From Dyella_B nitratireducens (GTDB lineage Bacteria > Pseudomonadota > Gammaproteobacteria > Xanthomonadales > Rhodanobacteraceae), in NCBI RefSeq assembly GCF_049532905.1, contig NZ_CP064032.1, forward strand, positions 2,046,001-2,110,000: a stretch of 64,000 nucleotides of DNA, given 5' to 3'. The notes beneath the pieces are model-generated. The model worked only from the letters and a program-made list of their open reading frames with translations. It searched no databases and was not told the DNA's origin. This document shows, piece after piece, positions 1 through 7,984 of this stretch. Within the stretch, counting starts at the first letter, position 1; each line of letters starts with the position of its first letter. The position numbers and the translations under genes are program-made.

Positions 1-403
1 GGAGCGTGTAGCCCACCACCATCACGAGGAGCACTTCCCAGATAGGCGTATGGCCTATCAGCGGAAACGCAGGCCCTGCTTGGAAATAAAAGAGTGCAGC
101 GCCAATCGTCATGCCCATGACGACCATGGGTTGTAAACGAATCAAGCGCCGCTTGAAGAAATCCGACACAGATAACTTTTTCCAACGGTCGTCGTAAGCA
201 TAGGCAATCACGAAGCCCGAAAGCAGAAAAAAGAAATCTACAGCCAGGTAGCCATGATTGATTGGCTGCGTGAGCGGGTGATCGGGAGAGTAGGCTTCAC
301 AAATATGGAAAAGGACGACGATGAGCGATGCAACGCCACGGAGACCATCCAGAATCAGGTAGTGATCCTTGGTTTCGATAATGCTCGGCGGCGGATTTTT
401 CAT
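1..403 (-). CDS. Acyltransferase 3 family membrane protein (N-terminal part)
   Basis: The minus strand from 403 leftward is open to the window edge and gives about 134 residues. Near residue 18 it has LDGLRGVASLIVVLFH and later YLAVDFFFLLSGFVIAYAY, the signature start of the acyltransferase 3 (OafA/YrhL-like) family, with the conserved Arg and His. These are multi-pass inner-membrane enzymes that O-acylate surface glycans or lipids. The remaining membrane segments lie outside the window, so the acceptor cannot be inferred. The ATG at 403 precedes the conserved motif at the usual distance. Confidence 0.85.
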   Translation of the reverse strand, partial: MKNPPPSIIETKDHYLILDGLRGVASLIVVLFHICEAYSPDHPLTQPINHGYLAVDFFFLLSGFVIAYAYDDRWKKLSVSDFFKRRLIRLQPMVVMGMTIGAALFYFQAGPAFPLIGHTPIWEVLLVMVVGYTL

Positions 404-526
404 AGGCGCGTATCGGCAGGGTCTCTTGTCGGAATCTTGTTGTTGCTGTTGTTCAGCGCGGTGGTGAAGCCGACCCATCATGATCGGCTGCAAAGCGCTG
501 ACTAGAGCATGTGCCGGGCTGGCTGT

Positions 527-1333
527 CTACTTTCCAAAGAAAAGTTCCCGCGTCGCGATGCGCGCCTTTTCGGCGCCAAGTTGGACGCGATGCGCGTAGG
601 CTTCCTTGGCGTCTGCACCGGCTATATAGCGAAGCTGGTCCTTTCCGTCAGTGGCTGCCTCATAGGCGACCTCGGCGATTTGCTCGGCCGTCGACGATCC
701 AGCCTGGTACTCCGGCGACGAGAAAAGGGCGAACGCTTTCTGCACCATAGCATCGTAGGCAAGGTGTGTACTCACAACCATGTGGCTCATGAAGTCCGTT
801 TTGATCGAGCCCGGGGCGATTGACTTCACGGCGATCCCGAAGGGTGAAAGTTCAAGGGACAGACTCTCGGTCCATCCTTCAAGCGCCCACTTTGTCGCGT
901 GATAGAGCGTATCGAACGGCTGGGCGGTCAAGCCTGCGATCGACGTTGTCGTAAGGATCGTACCACTTCGCTTTTCGCGGAAATGCGGCAAAAATGCCTG
1001 TGTGGTACGGATGGCCCCGAGAAGGTTGGTTTCAACGTGACGTGTCAGTTGTTCGTCCGTCGTTCCCTCAAGTGGGCCTGCGATGCCAGAGCCGGCATTG
1101 TTGAAAAGTATGTCGATACCGCCAAGCTCGATCGCTTTCGAAGCCGTCGCTTCGATCTGTGCTCGATCGGTCACGTCAAGCGGGAGCAGCGTGATATTCG
1201 GCGTGTTTGCCCATGTGTCATCGGTAGGCTTCCGCATGGTGGCGATGACGTGGTAGCCACGGCTTGCGAAGAGCAGCGCGGTCGCTCGGCCTAGCCCGGT
1301 CGAGGCGCCAGTGATAAAGATCGTCTTTTTCAT
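527..1333 (-). CDS. SDR family NAD(P)-dependent oxidoreductase
   Basis: A 268-residue classical short-chain dehydrogenase/reductase. It has the Rossmann glycine motif TGASTGLG at residues 9-16, an NNAG motif near residue 90, a TTSIAG serine and the catalytic YHATK (Tyr-X3-Lys). Length is normal for the family. The tail resembles SDRs annotated as ketoreductases or oxidoreductases of unknown substrate. The next SDR gene starts about 990 bases upstream on the same strand, so co-transcription with it and the TetR gene is possible but unproven. Substrate unknown. Confidence 0.9.
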   Translation of the reverse strand: MKKTIFITGASTGLGRATALLFASRGYHVIATMRKPTDDTWANTPNITLLPLDVTDRAQIEATASKAIELGGIDILFNNAGSGIAGPLEGTTDEQLTRHVETNLLGAIRTTQAFLPHFREKRSGTILTTTSIAGLTAQPFDTLYHATKWALEGWTESLSLELSPFGIAVKSIAPGSIKTDFMSHMVVSTHLAYDAMVQKAFALFSSPEYQAGSSTAEQIAEVAYEAATDGKDQLRYIAGADAKEAYAHRVQLGAEKARIATRELFFGK

Positions 1334-1421
1334 GATTACTACCTACTGTGGCAACGTGGGGACAGATGGACCAATGTTCTTGATCGCACGAAGCTTGGTC
1401 TTGGATGACGGCGTCAGGCCA

Positions 1422-2321
1422 CTAGATCGCTGAGGACACACCGGTCATTTGCTCAGAGAGCTTCCACAGGCGCTGCGCATCGGTGGCATCGAGTGCTCGT
1501 GGGTCACGTGATGCCTCGCCCGATCGACCGCGTACTCCCTTGAACCCTATGGGACCGTAGTAAGCGCCGGGTTTGATGACGTCAGTGGCGGCTTGCAACG
1601 TCGGCCATGCACCTCGGTGGGCGGAGTTCAAAATGACGCTGACGAGGGGATTCAGCACTTGCAAGACACCCATATAGCGACCCAAACCCGTGGATGCCAT
1701 GCCAGGGTGGCAGCCAACGGCTGTCACCGGAATATGGTGAGCACGAAGACGGCGGTCGAGTTCGAAGAGAAAAAGCAGGTTCGCCAGTTTGCTGTCTGCG
1801 TATCGCTGCGTTTTGTCATAGCTGTTATCCGCGTTGATGTCCGACCAGTCGATACGTCCTCGGCTATGGATGACGCTGCCGGTCACAACGACCCGTGCAC
1901 CCGGTGTTTCCACCAGCTTGGGTAACAGCAGATGGGTCAAGGCGAAACACGCCAGGTGATTGACACCGAACTGGAGCTCGAAACCTTGCTTGGTTCGCAT
2001 AAGAGGTGGCGTCATGACACCCGCATTGTTCACGAGAGCGTCAATTCGACTTTCTCTCCGTACGAGCTCGGCCGCTTGACGAACGCTGTCGAGATCACTC
2101 AAATCCAGAGGTAAAAAAAACAAGTCGGCCTCGGGCGTTTCTGCCCGAATCCGAGCTATCGCTGCCTCGGCATTTTCTTTGCTGCGGCAGGCCATCAGCA
2201 CGCGGCCGCCACGTTGAGCAAGCACGCGCGCCGCCTCGAAACCAATCCCACTGTTGGCTCCCGTGACGAGAAAGCACTTTCCTTTCTGATTAGGAACATC
2301 GTTAGCCGTGAAGCCTTGCAT
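1422..2321 (-). CDS. SDR family oxidoreductase (retinol dehydrogenase-like)
   Basis: A 299-residue short-chain dehydrogenase with TGANSGIG at about residues 20-27, NNAGVM and the YADSK catalytic tetrad segment. It resembles the retinol dehydrogenase/WW-domain oxidoreductase-like bacterial SDRs. The start at 2321 is preceded by a good GGAGA ribosome site. The open frame extends upstream to 2429, but that extension crosses the operator at 2371-2390 and is unlikely to be translated. It follows the TetR gene on the same strand, and the operator in the gap suggests direct control by that TetR protein. Confidence 0.9.
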   Translation of the reverse strand: MQGFTANDVPNQKGKCFLVTGANSGIGFEAARVLAQRGGRVLMACRSKENAEAAIARIRAETPEADLFFLPLDLSDLDSVRQAAELVRRESRIDALVNNAGVMTPPLMRTKQGFELQFGVNHLACFALTHLLLPKLVETPGARVVVTGSVIHSRGRIDWSDINADNSYDKTQRYADSKLANLLFLFELDRRLRAHHIPVTAVGCHPGMASTGLGRYMGVLQVLNPLVSVILNSAHRGAWPTLQAATDVIKPGAYYGPIGFKGVRGRSGEASRDPRALDATDAQRLWKLSEQMTGVSSAI

Positions 2322-2370
2322 GGTGTGTCTCCGGTAATGAGTTGTCGTGACCCATCCTGGCCACCAATTG

Positions 2371-2390
2371 ATGAGTGATGTATCACTCAT
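2371..2390. promoter_or_regulatory. Putative TetR operator upstream of the SDR gene
   Basis: A 20-base inverted repeat with perfect 9-base arms, ATGAGTGAT and ATCACTCAT, around a 2-base centre. It lies 50 bases before the SDR start and just after the TetR stop. The right half recurs at 2988-3007 upstream of the TetR gene. This is the usual layout of a TetR regulator controlling itself and a neighbour. Confidence 0.7.
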
Positions 2391-2407
2391 TATAAAAAGC
2401 AAAAAAT

Positions 2408-2977
2408 TTAGCGTTGAATGCCCTTCCAAAACAGATCGAAGCCAGCCTGCTTGAGCGTGTTCCGCTGCTTGGGATTCGCCGTGATAGCGTCCAACGTTGT
2501 CTCTACCAAGCTCATAAGCACGTGGCCCAAGTAGAACGACATCCGTTTGGGATCTACGCGTCCCTTCAAGCTTGCTTCAATGGACGCCAACACCTTGCCG
2601 TACTGAGCTGCGCATCGGTCACGGCTGTCGCTCGTAACACGCTCCGAAACCTTGAGTTGGCGCAGTGCCTGACGATCGATAGCGCGAGATGCTCCCCACT
2701 CGATCAGGGCACTCCAGACGTGCTGAAGCTGATCGTTTGCATCACCTTTGAAAGGAAACGCTTCCTCAATGGCCCTGAACAGCCCTGTCTCCAGAACAAC
2801 GAACAGTTCATTCAGAAGCGCATCCTTGGTCTCGAAATAGATGAAGACCGTGCCCTCAGCAACCTTGGCTGCCCGGGCAATCTGAGGCGTCGACGCGCCA
2901 GTGCCATGCGTCGCCACCAACTTGGCGGCCGCGTTCAAGATGGCGTTTCGTTTAACGTCGCTTAGCGGGCGAGCCAT
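2408..2977 (-). CDS. TetR/AcrR family transcriptional regulator
   Basis: A 189-residue regulator. The N-terminus (residues 6-52) is a TetR helix-turn-helix: RNAILNAAAKLVATHG, then QIARAAKVAEGTVFIYFETKDALL. The C-terminal helical part is the variable ligand domain. The frame is open to 3073, but MARPLSDVK at 2977 is a typical TetR start and the extra N-terminus would cover the operator at 2988-3007. It probably represses its own promoter and the downstream SDR gene in response to a small molecule; the ligand cannot be told from sequence. Confidence 0.9.
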   Translation of the reverse strand: MARPLSDVKRNAILNAAAKLVATHGTGASTPQIARAAKVAEGTVFIYFETKDALLNELFVVLETGLFRAIEEAFPFKGDANDQLQHVWSALIEWGASRAIDRQALRQLKVSERVTSDSRDRCAAQYGKVLASIEASLKGRVDPKRMSFYLGHVLMSLVETTLDAITANPKQRNTLKQAGFDLFWKGIQR

Positions 2978-2987
2978 GGCACAAATA

Positions 2988-3007
2988 ATGGATGAGTCAT
3001 CACTCAT
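2988..3007. promoter_or_regulatory. Putative TetR operator upstream of the TetR gene
   Basis: The 20-mer ATGGATGAGTCATCACTCAT lies 11 bases before the TetR start. Its right half CATCACTCAT matches the site at 2371-2390 in 9 of 10 positions; the left half is degenerate (about 6 of 10). This supports autoregulation by the adjacent TetR protein. Confidence 0.6.
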
Positions 3008-3082
3008 TATTACTCGAAGGCCGCCAGTGCTGCAAGACGTGAAACTTCTGCACCTGAAATTACAAGACACCACACTCTTGAA

Positions 3083-3247
3083 TTGACCAGCCTTCAGCTG
3101 TCACACACGATCGTAGCCGTTCAACAGCACATGGCCTATTTGATGAAAAAGGCCGACGAGGACCCCGAAGGTGGAGAGCATGAAGACTATCTCATCGCTC
3201 GGAGCGTTCTAAAAACCTTGCAGGAAGCCAAGCGCGCAAAAGGTTGA
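3083..3247 (+). CDS. Possible small protein (up to 54 residues)
   Basis: An open plus-strand frame, stop at 3245-3247, reads as a plausible charged helical peptide ending DYLIARSVLKTLQEAKRAKG. An ATG at 3131 gives 38 residues; a TTG at 3083 gives 54. Neither has a clear ribosome site. It is divergent from the TetR gene and may be a remnant or a real small gene. No family recognised. Confidence 0.3.
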   Translation: MTSLQLSHTIVAVQQHMAYLMKKADEDPEGGEHEDYLIARSVLKTLQEAKRAKG

Positions 3248-3332
3248 TCAAATCGCCTTGAGTAGTTGCCTTTCTCAACAGACGAGGCGGCGGTGACCCA
3301 TAGCCAGCAGGCACCGCCGACGTTCGGTCGAG

Positions 3333-3605
3333 TTACTGCCACGCCTGGTTTTGCGCTCCGAGCCAATTCTCATCGCCTAACGGCTCAAGCACCTCGTCAA
3401 GCTTCATGTTGATCGCCTCAAAGATGAAATAAAGCTCAGCGCGACCGATAGTGATCGTGGTGTCGCCGTTCTCAGCGTTGTCTTCGTTGTAAGAGATATG
3501 CGCCATCAGGGTCAGCATGTCCTGCAGGTGTTTCAGGATTTCGTAGCCGTCTTGGGACAATAGATAGAGTTGCGGGCCGCGGGGCTCGCCTTGCATGTCT
3601 GCCAT
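3333..3605 (-). CDS. Small conserved hypothetical protein, XAC0095-like
   Basis: A 90-residue acidic protein. The stretch LYLLSQDGYEILKHLQDMLTLM near residues 15-35 resembles the small XAC0095-type proteins of Xanthomonadaceae; this is pattern memory, not a computed hit. The start at 3605 has GGAG eleven bases upstream; an internal ATG at 3596 is an alternative. No signal peptide or membrane segment. It is the last gene of the minus-strand SPFH cluster and is separated from it by structured DNA. Function unknown. Confidence 0.65.
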   Translation of the reverse strand: MADMQGEPRGPQLYLLSQDGYEILKHLQDMLTLMAHISYNEDNAENGDTTITIGRAELYFIFEAINMKLDEVLEPLGDENWLGAQNQAWQ

Positions 3606-3628
3606 TTGTGTTCTCCACACGCTTAGGT

Positions 3629-3653
3629 CACGCCGCGTGTTGCGCGCGGCGTG
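3629..3653. repeat. GC-rich hairpin
   Basis: Perfect 9-base inverted repeat, CACGCCGCG and CGCGGCGTG, with a 7-base loop. It lies between the possible 44-residue ORF (ending 3692) and the 90-residue gene (starting 3605). No T-tract follows on either strand, so it is a weak terminator or an attenuator-like structure. Confidence 0.6.
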
Positions 3654-3691
3654 AAGGGCTTCAGGGAAAAATCCTGCTCGTTTTGTCGGAA

Positions 3692-3826
3692 TCAGCTGCT
3701 TCCGTTTCGGCGAGTGCCCACTTTGGCTCGACGTCGCGCGGCCCGCGCGGCGGTGAAGTAGGAGAAAAGCACCAGGGTGGGAGCACGAAAGGGTGCGGGT
3801 GCCGTAAGATTCGAAATAACCATCAT
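3692..3826 (-). CDS. Possible 44-residue basic small protein
   Basis: A 44-residue minus-strand frame starting with two tandem ATG codons at 3826 and 3823, preceded at close spacing by CGGAG. The product has a short hydrophobic patch (TLVLFSYFTAARAA) followed by an Arg/Lys-rich tail, so it could be membrane-associated or nucleic-acid binding. It lies downstream of the SPFH cluster and is bracketed by three strong inverted repeats. No family recognised. Confidence 0.4.
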   Translation of the reverse strand: MMVISNLTAPAPFRAPTLVLFSYFTAARAARRRAKVGTRRNGSS

Positions 3827-3853
3827 TGACTCCGTTCTAGTTGGTGGTGGCCA

Positions 3854-3888
3854 GCGGACCGTTTGGGGTTCCAGCCCAGGCGGTCCGC
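3854..3888. repeat. Inverted repeat in intergenic region
   Basis: Perfect 8-base arms GCGGACCG and CGGTCCGC with a 19-base loop, 28 bases upstream of the possible small ORF starting at 3826 (minus strand). Could form a leader-RNA hairpin. Confidence 0.55.
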
Positions 3889-3903
3889 GCTACTTCACAT
3901 CCT

Positions 3904-3946
3904 GTCGGGCGTGTCGCGATCATCACTTCGGATGGGCACGCCCGAC
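3904..3946. repeat. Inverted repeat in intergenic region
   Basis: Perfect 10-base arms GTCGGGCGTG and CACGCCCGAC with a 23-base loop. With the hairpins at 3854-3888 and 3629-3653 it makes a structured stretch. The rest of 3947-4161 shows no gene that I can support. Confidence 0.55.
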
Positions 3947-4161
3947 TACCGCACCTTCGCATGAAATGCGTCGCGCTATCTGTCAGTGCTGAGTGATTCG
4001 ACGTGCTGGCAAATGCCTACTTGATGTACGGCACGTGCTGAGCCTGCAACAGTGCTCCGTAAGAAAGCGGCAGCAAGCGCATCGATTATTGGGTCGTTGC
4101 TGAGGCATGGCTGGCCGGCAAGCTCAAGGGCATGGCCGGCGTGCCACATTCAATATTCGTC

Positions 4162-4737
4162 TCAACCAGACTCCACGAGCGCAGATAGGACCTGCCCGCG
4201 TTGCTGCCAGGTAGCTTCAATCTGGCCAGCCTTGAGTAGTGCAGGAACTGCGTCAATGGCTACGGCGCCATCGTCGATCGCCACGATGGCATCGCGCAAG
4301 TTCTTTACGTGCAGCACGAGCGCACTATCCACGGACACCAGGGCTTCAAGCGTTTCGCCTTCGTTGCGGTGGCGCTGATGGATGCGGTCCATCTCTGGGA
4401 CGGGAGCCGTGCGAATCACCGTTTCCATGCTCTCCAGGTCACGCTGAATCCGTTGGAGCGCCTGCGCCTGGCTGACTGCATTGGCATCCGGGAATGGATG
4501 TTCGCGCGTTGGTGCAGGAAGATATTTTCGCCGATACGTCGATTCCAATGCCGCCACATGCGCGCGCGATTCGCCGAGCCAATCGCTGATGCGGCTACGA
4601 ATCAGCAAGTCATCGGCACGGAGCTGATTTTCGTGACGATAAAAGTTGTATCCCCACCCGTAAAACAGGTTGGACAGAACCTGCTTTGCAATACTCGCAT
4701 TGTCGATGGGGTTATCGGATTTCTTTAATTCCATCAT
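4162..4737 (-). CDS. Hypothetical helical protein in SPFH cluster
   Basis: A 191-residue protein with no signal peptide or membrane span and a high content of charged, probably helical sequence. I do not recognise its family. The start at 4737 (tandem ATG) follows CTGGAGAT, a good ribosome site; the frame is open to 4794. It starts about 60 bases after the SPFH gene on the same strand, so it is probably co-transcribed and may work with the SPFH protein. Confidence 0.75.
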   Translation of the reverse strand: MMELKKSDNPIDNASIAKQVLSNLFYGWGYNFYRHENQLRADDLLIRSRISDWLGESRAHVAALESTYRRKYLPAPTREHPFPDANAVSQAQALQRIQRDLESMETVIRTAPVPEMDRIHQRHRNEGETLEALVSVDSALVLHVKNLRDAIVAIDDGAVAIDAVPALLKAGQIEATWQQRGQVLSALVESG

Positions 4738-4796
4738 ATATCTCCAGAAAAATGGAGAGGCCGCGCCACAGCGGGCGCGGCCGTATACCCGCAAGG

Positions 4797-5618
4797 TTAG
4801 TCGACACCAGGAATCGGATAAGTGCCCACTGAGGCGCCGCCGATGAAGAATGGTTGTCCAACAGCCACGTTGGGGGCGGAAACCAAGCCTTTTTCAGCCA
4901 TTTTCAGCGCAACGTAGTAGCGCACGGCATCGAGTTCGGACAAGCCGAATGCGCGCAGCGAAATAAGCTCGCGCATGCGATCGTCCTTCGGCAAGATGAG
5001 GACTTTGGCGTCATTCAACGTAATGCCGTACACGCCAAGAAACGATGCGAGATGCTCCTTGACCAGCTCCACGATCTCGTGGATGTGCTCGTTGATCTTC
5101 TCCATCGGCGTGACTTGAATAATCTGGTTGATCGCCTGCTCAACCACGGGGCCGGCATACCGAGCCACTTCATCGGCGCTGATCGTATGGCCGGAGAAAG
5201 GCATATGCGTGGTCAGCTTGAGCGCGTTTTCTTTCGTATCGACGTGAATGTAGTACTCCACTTGATACGACATCTCCGCCATTTCCGAAGAGCTCGCGAT
5301 ACCCGTGCTGCGAATGAGCAGTTTGGCGCGATTGACGTAAAGAATTTCGTATTGCCACGGCGAATTGCCGCCGAAGAACCCGGTCACGAAGCCGCCAATC
5401 AACGGCTTATCAGGGGTCTGGATGGGATATTGGCCGGTCTCGTATACGTTCAGCACCGCACCGCGCGACTTCAGCACCGCAAAATGATTTGCTTCAACGG
5501 TAAGAAGGCTTCCCGATACCAGACTCTGGTCCGGATAATGCCACGCCAGTGTTTCCGGCCCCATGACATCCGTGCCGTCATCCCTGAGCGTTGAGACTAC
5601 CTGTCTTGTTAATGCCAT
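4797..5618 (-). CDS. SPFH domain-containing protein
   Basis: A 273-residue SPFH/Band 7-type protein. Features such as the N-terminal SLLTVEANHFAVLKSRGAVL strand pair, the YPIQTPDKPL segment, and the later HEIVELVKEHLASFLGVYGITL helix-strand unit resemble the YdjI/virion-core-like branch of SPFH proteins. Such proteins form membrane-associated oligomers. The start at 5618 has GAGG nine bases upstream; in-frame ATG codons at 5627 and 5666 are less well placed. It sits between a two-span membrane protein and a helical protein, all on the minus strand, suggesting one complex. Precise role unknown. Confidence 0.8.
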   Translation of the reverse strand: MALTRQVVSTLRDDGTDVMGPETLAWHYPDQSLVSGSLLTVEANHFAVLKSRGAVLNVYETGQYPIQTPDKPLIGGFVTGFFGGNSPWQYEILYVNRAKLLIRSTGIASSSEMAEMSYQVEYYIHVDTKENALKLTTHMPFSGHTISADEVARYAGPVVEQAINQIIQVTPMEKINEHIHEIVELVKEHLASFLGVYGITLNDAKVLILPKDDRMRELISLRAFGLSELDAVRYYVALKMAEKGLVSAPNVAVGQPFFIGGASVGTYPIPGVD

Positions 5619-5699
5619 AAACGTCATCCTCGTCGGTTTTGAGAAACGCCCTATAAGCTCACCCAATGGAAGCGATGAACTCTGTTGTCATTACATTTA

Positions 5700-5957
5700 T
5701 CAAGATGCAGCGCGCTGTTTGATGCGCTGCGCATAAATAATCAGCCGCGCGCCATTCGCGATCACCACAAGGATGCCAAGAACGAAAAAGCTCCAGGCAG
5801 CCCACGACATGCCAAGCCATGGCGCGGCACCAAGAATCACTGGCCTGATTTTTGAAAACAAGGTGGCTGCACCTATCCCAAAAATGAGAACGCCCATGAT
5901 TTGCACCGCAGAAAAATACGCAGGCAGGAATACCTGCTTGTCTTTCCCTGTCACCAT
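5700..5957 (-). CDS. Small two-span membrane protein in SPFH cluster
   Basis: About 85 residues with two hydrophobic segments (near VQIMGVLIFGIGAATLF and AAWSFFVLGILVVIANG) and a basic C-terminus (RIKQRAAS). The start at 5957 has a purine-rich GGGGAAGGAGA just upstream; an ATG at 5978 is in frame. It precedes the SPFH gene by about 80 bases on the same strand and may anchor the SPFH assembly in the membrane. An overlapping frame (5659-6063) is a shadow. Confidence 0.7.
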   Translation of the reverse strand: MVTGKDKQVFLPAYFSAVQIMGVLIFGIGAATLFSKIRPVILGAAPWLGMSWAAWSFFVLGILVVIANGARLIIYAQRIKQRAAS

Positions 5958-6033
5958 TCTCCTTCCCCTGTTTCGCATTAGCCCTTGGCTGGGCGAGCCG
6001 CATCAAGCTATCCAACCTGTTGGCGAGATGCAA

Positions 6034-6060
6034 GGATGACTCGCTCTGAAATAACCCTGT
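6034..6060. repeat. Tail fragment of dispersed repeat
   Basis: The bases reading GATGACTCGCTCTGAAATAA match the tail that follows the palindromic repeats at 10935, 37926, 50001 and 51588 (consensus GACGATTCGCTCTGAAACAA). It looks like a decayed copy without the palindrome. Confidence 0.45.
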
Positions 6061-6084
6061 CATAGACCTTCAACACACGAGGCG

Positions 6085-6177
6085 TTACGGGGCTTCGTGA
6101 ATCTGCGTGAAGATCACCTGCCACTGGCCGTTGCGCTTCGCCCAGACATCAACGAAACGGGCTCGCGCTACGCACAT
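6085..6177 (-). pseudogene. C-terminal remnant of a DUF4440/SnoaL-like protein
   Basis: A 30-codon minus-strand frame reads ...ARFVDVWAKRNGQWQVIFTQIHEAP and stops at 6085. This is the characteristic last strand pair of the DUF4440/NTF2-like fold (usually RF-TDVW-KR-GRWQVV). The frame stays open a short way upstream but does not match the rest of the fold, and no start with a ribosome site was found. I read it as the surviving tail of a decayed gene. Confidence 0.55.
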
Positions 6178-6273
6178 CACCCAATTCCAATGCAGTTGGC
6201 GCATATCCGCTCCCATGCCGTGTATGTTCGCGCATAGGTAGCAGGGAACATCTGGCGAAACAAATGCTGGAAG

Positions 6274-7071
6274 TTATGGATGAATCCGGGTGTTTGCTGG
6301 CGGCATGCTTGAATAGAGCTTTTTCGCAAGCGATATGGCAGCGGCACTATCTTCATCGCCAAAGTCATCCAGCGCAGGGTCTCTGAGCAGATCCTCATCC
6401 CTGGGCAAGCTGCGTTGCGCCGATAGGCGGGCAAATATTTGCCAGGAAGCGGCTTCTATCGGATCTCGCTCGACGAGCTTGCCCTCCTCCTCCAACTGGG
6501 CCATCAACCTGGCGGCTTCCGCATCCGGCTGTAAGGCCATGCTGCGGAGTGCGGCCACGTCGGCGGCGTAATAAGCGCTTACGGCAGTCATATCATCAGG
6601 CAACACGTCTGCCGCCAATGCGTCAACATCTTCGCTGTCCTGTCGAAGCTTTTGCTCCAGCACATCACGTCGTGCGTCTGCACTGCCCGCGGTAGCAGCG
6701 GCACGCATGCGCGAGAGAATGTCATCTTCTGATGAAACCAAGGTCTTCGCACAAAACCCAACCAGCCGCTCTCGCTCGGCGTCACCTGACTCCAGGGGTG
6801 TTACAGGCGCATCGCCGGGCTGCCATGCATTAGCTGCCAGGGCTGACATGCGGCTGCATACCTCGTCCCTACTGGCATCATCGAACAGGCGTTGCGCTGG
6901 GTTGTCATGCATGACGGGAGCCATGCTGATCGGATGACCCGACGCGGACCTCGTTACGCTGGTTGTTGTCGCCGGCACAACGGCAATATGTGCGGGACGC
7001 ACAACACCGCCCAAGACAATGGCCGCACTCAACGTAGCGGCCACGATCCATACACGACGGCGGAATGCCAT
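6274..7071 (-). CDS. Hypothetical membrane-anchored protein
   Basis: About 265 residues: a short basic N-terminus (MAFRRRVW), one hydrophobic segment (residues 8-25) that is a signal anchor, then a long Ala/Asp/Glu-rich helical region likely in the periplasm. I do not recognise the family. ATG codons at 7071 and 7101 are both possible; the latter overlaps the end of the parvulin gene by 20 bases. Either way it is translationally coupled to that gene, so it may concern envelope protein folding or turnover. Two conserved-looking cysteines (CSRM, FCAK) could pair. Confidence 0.7.
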   Translation of the reverse strand: MAFRRRVWIVAATLSAAIVLGGVVRPAHIAVVPATTTSVTRSASGHPISMAPVMHDNPAQRLFDDASRDEVCSRMSALAANAWQPGDAPVTPLESGDAERERLVGFCAKTLVSSEDDILSRMRAAATAGSADARRDVLEQKLRQDSEDVDALAADVLPDDMTAVSAYYAADVAALRSMALQPDAEAARLMAQLEEEGKLVERDPIEAASWQIFARLSAQRSLPRDEDLLRDPALDDFGDEDSAAAISLAKKLYSSMPPANTRIHP

Positions 7072-7081
7072 ACGCAGCGGG

Positions 7082-7945
7082 TTATTTGACGGTGTTGCCA
7101 TCAAGCGTCGACTTGTTGAACTCAACCGGCGTGTTCTGCATCCACTGCGCAATGGTTGAATCGACTGCTTCGTCTCGCAAAACGGATTCGACCATCTTGT
7201 GCCTGTTGTCGAAGGTGGCGACCGTTTTCTGTTGAACCAGGATCACGTGGTAACCCTGCGTGCCCCTGACAGGATTCGACACCTGTCCTTCATGCATTTG
7301 GCTTATCACCGGAAGAAATTCGTTCGCAACATACATGCCGAGCATGGGTGATAGTTCGCCACCGTCCTTGGCGGTGGCCGCATCATCCGATTCACCCTGC
7401 GCCAAGCGTGCAAAATCGGCACCCGCATCAAGCTTCTTTTTGATCTGAGTGGCCTTGAGGAAGGCTTCGTGTTCGGAGCGTTGATGGCCGTCCTTGGTCG
7501 GCCCTATCGCGATGAAGATGTGGCTCAGCGCATATTCGTCGTACGCATTGGCATGCAAATCCAACCGTTGTTTCACATCCTCGTCCGTGACCGTTGCGGC
7601 GGCATACAAGTGATCGCGCTCGGCTTGCGCAAGCACATGATCGATCGCGACGCGAATCTTCGCGGCTACCGCGTGATCCTGATCGAGGCCGTCCTTGCGG
7701 GCATGGGCGGCGAGAACCTCCATGTCGGCAAACTGCTTTAGCTGATCACCGTCTTCTGCGAACGAGGCGGAGCCTGAGGTCTCCTGCATTGCCGCGGCTA
7801 CGTCGCGATATTGTTGCGGGGATAGTGCTGTGTCCCCAATACGCAGTGCCACAGGCAATGGCTCGGCCGCAAGCGCTGATGCAACGGGAGTGACGGCGAT
7901 GCCGGCAAGCACGGCGGTAAAGAGAAATCGACGAAAAGGTGTCAT
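7082..7945 (-). CDS. Parvulin-type peptidyl-prolyl isomerase
   Basis: A 287-residue secreted protein. Residues 1-27 form a signal peptide ending ASALAA. An N-terminal helical region precedes a PpiC-type rotamase domain: EYALSHIFIAIG (about residue 137), FARLAQGESDDAATAKDGGEL, then GQVSNPVRGTQGYHVILVQQK. This is the order in PpiC/SurA-like proteins that speed proline isomerisation in periplasmic or outer-membrane proteins. It is coupled to the downstream membrane-anchored gene and lies after the glycerophosphodiesterase gene. Confidence 0.9.
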   Translation of the reverse strand: MTPFRRFLFTAVLAGIAVTPVASALAAEPLPVALRIGDTALSPQQYRDVAAAMQETSGSASFAEDGDQLKQFADMEVLAAHARKDGLDQDHAVAAKIRVAIDHVLAQAERDHLYAAATVTDEDVKQRLDLHANAYDEYALSHIFIAIGPTKDGHQRSEHEAFLKATQIKKKLDAGADFARLAQGESDDAATAKDGGELSPMLGMYVANEFLPVISQMHEGQVSNPVRGTQGYHVILVQQKTVATFDNRHKMVESVLRDEAVDSTIAQWMQNTPVEFNKSTLDGNTVK

Positions 7946-7984
7946 AGGTGTGGTGTCTTCAGGCGCGGCTACGGTGTGACACGT

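Noticed and set aside
5659..6063. 134-codon frame overlapping the small membrane protein gene
   Set aside because: The overlapping 85-residue frame has two clear membrane segments and a ribosome site; this one looks out of frame.
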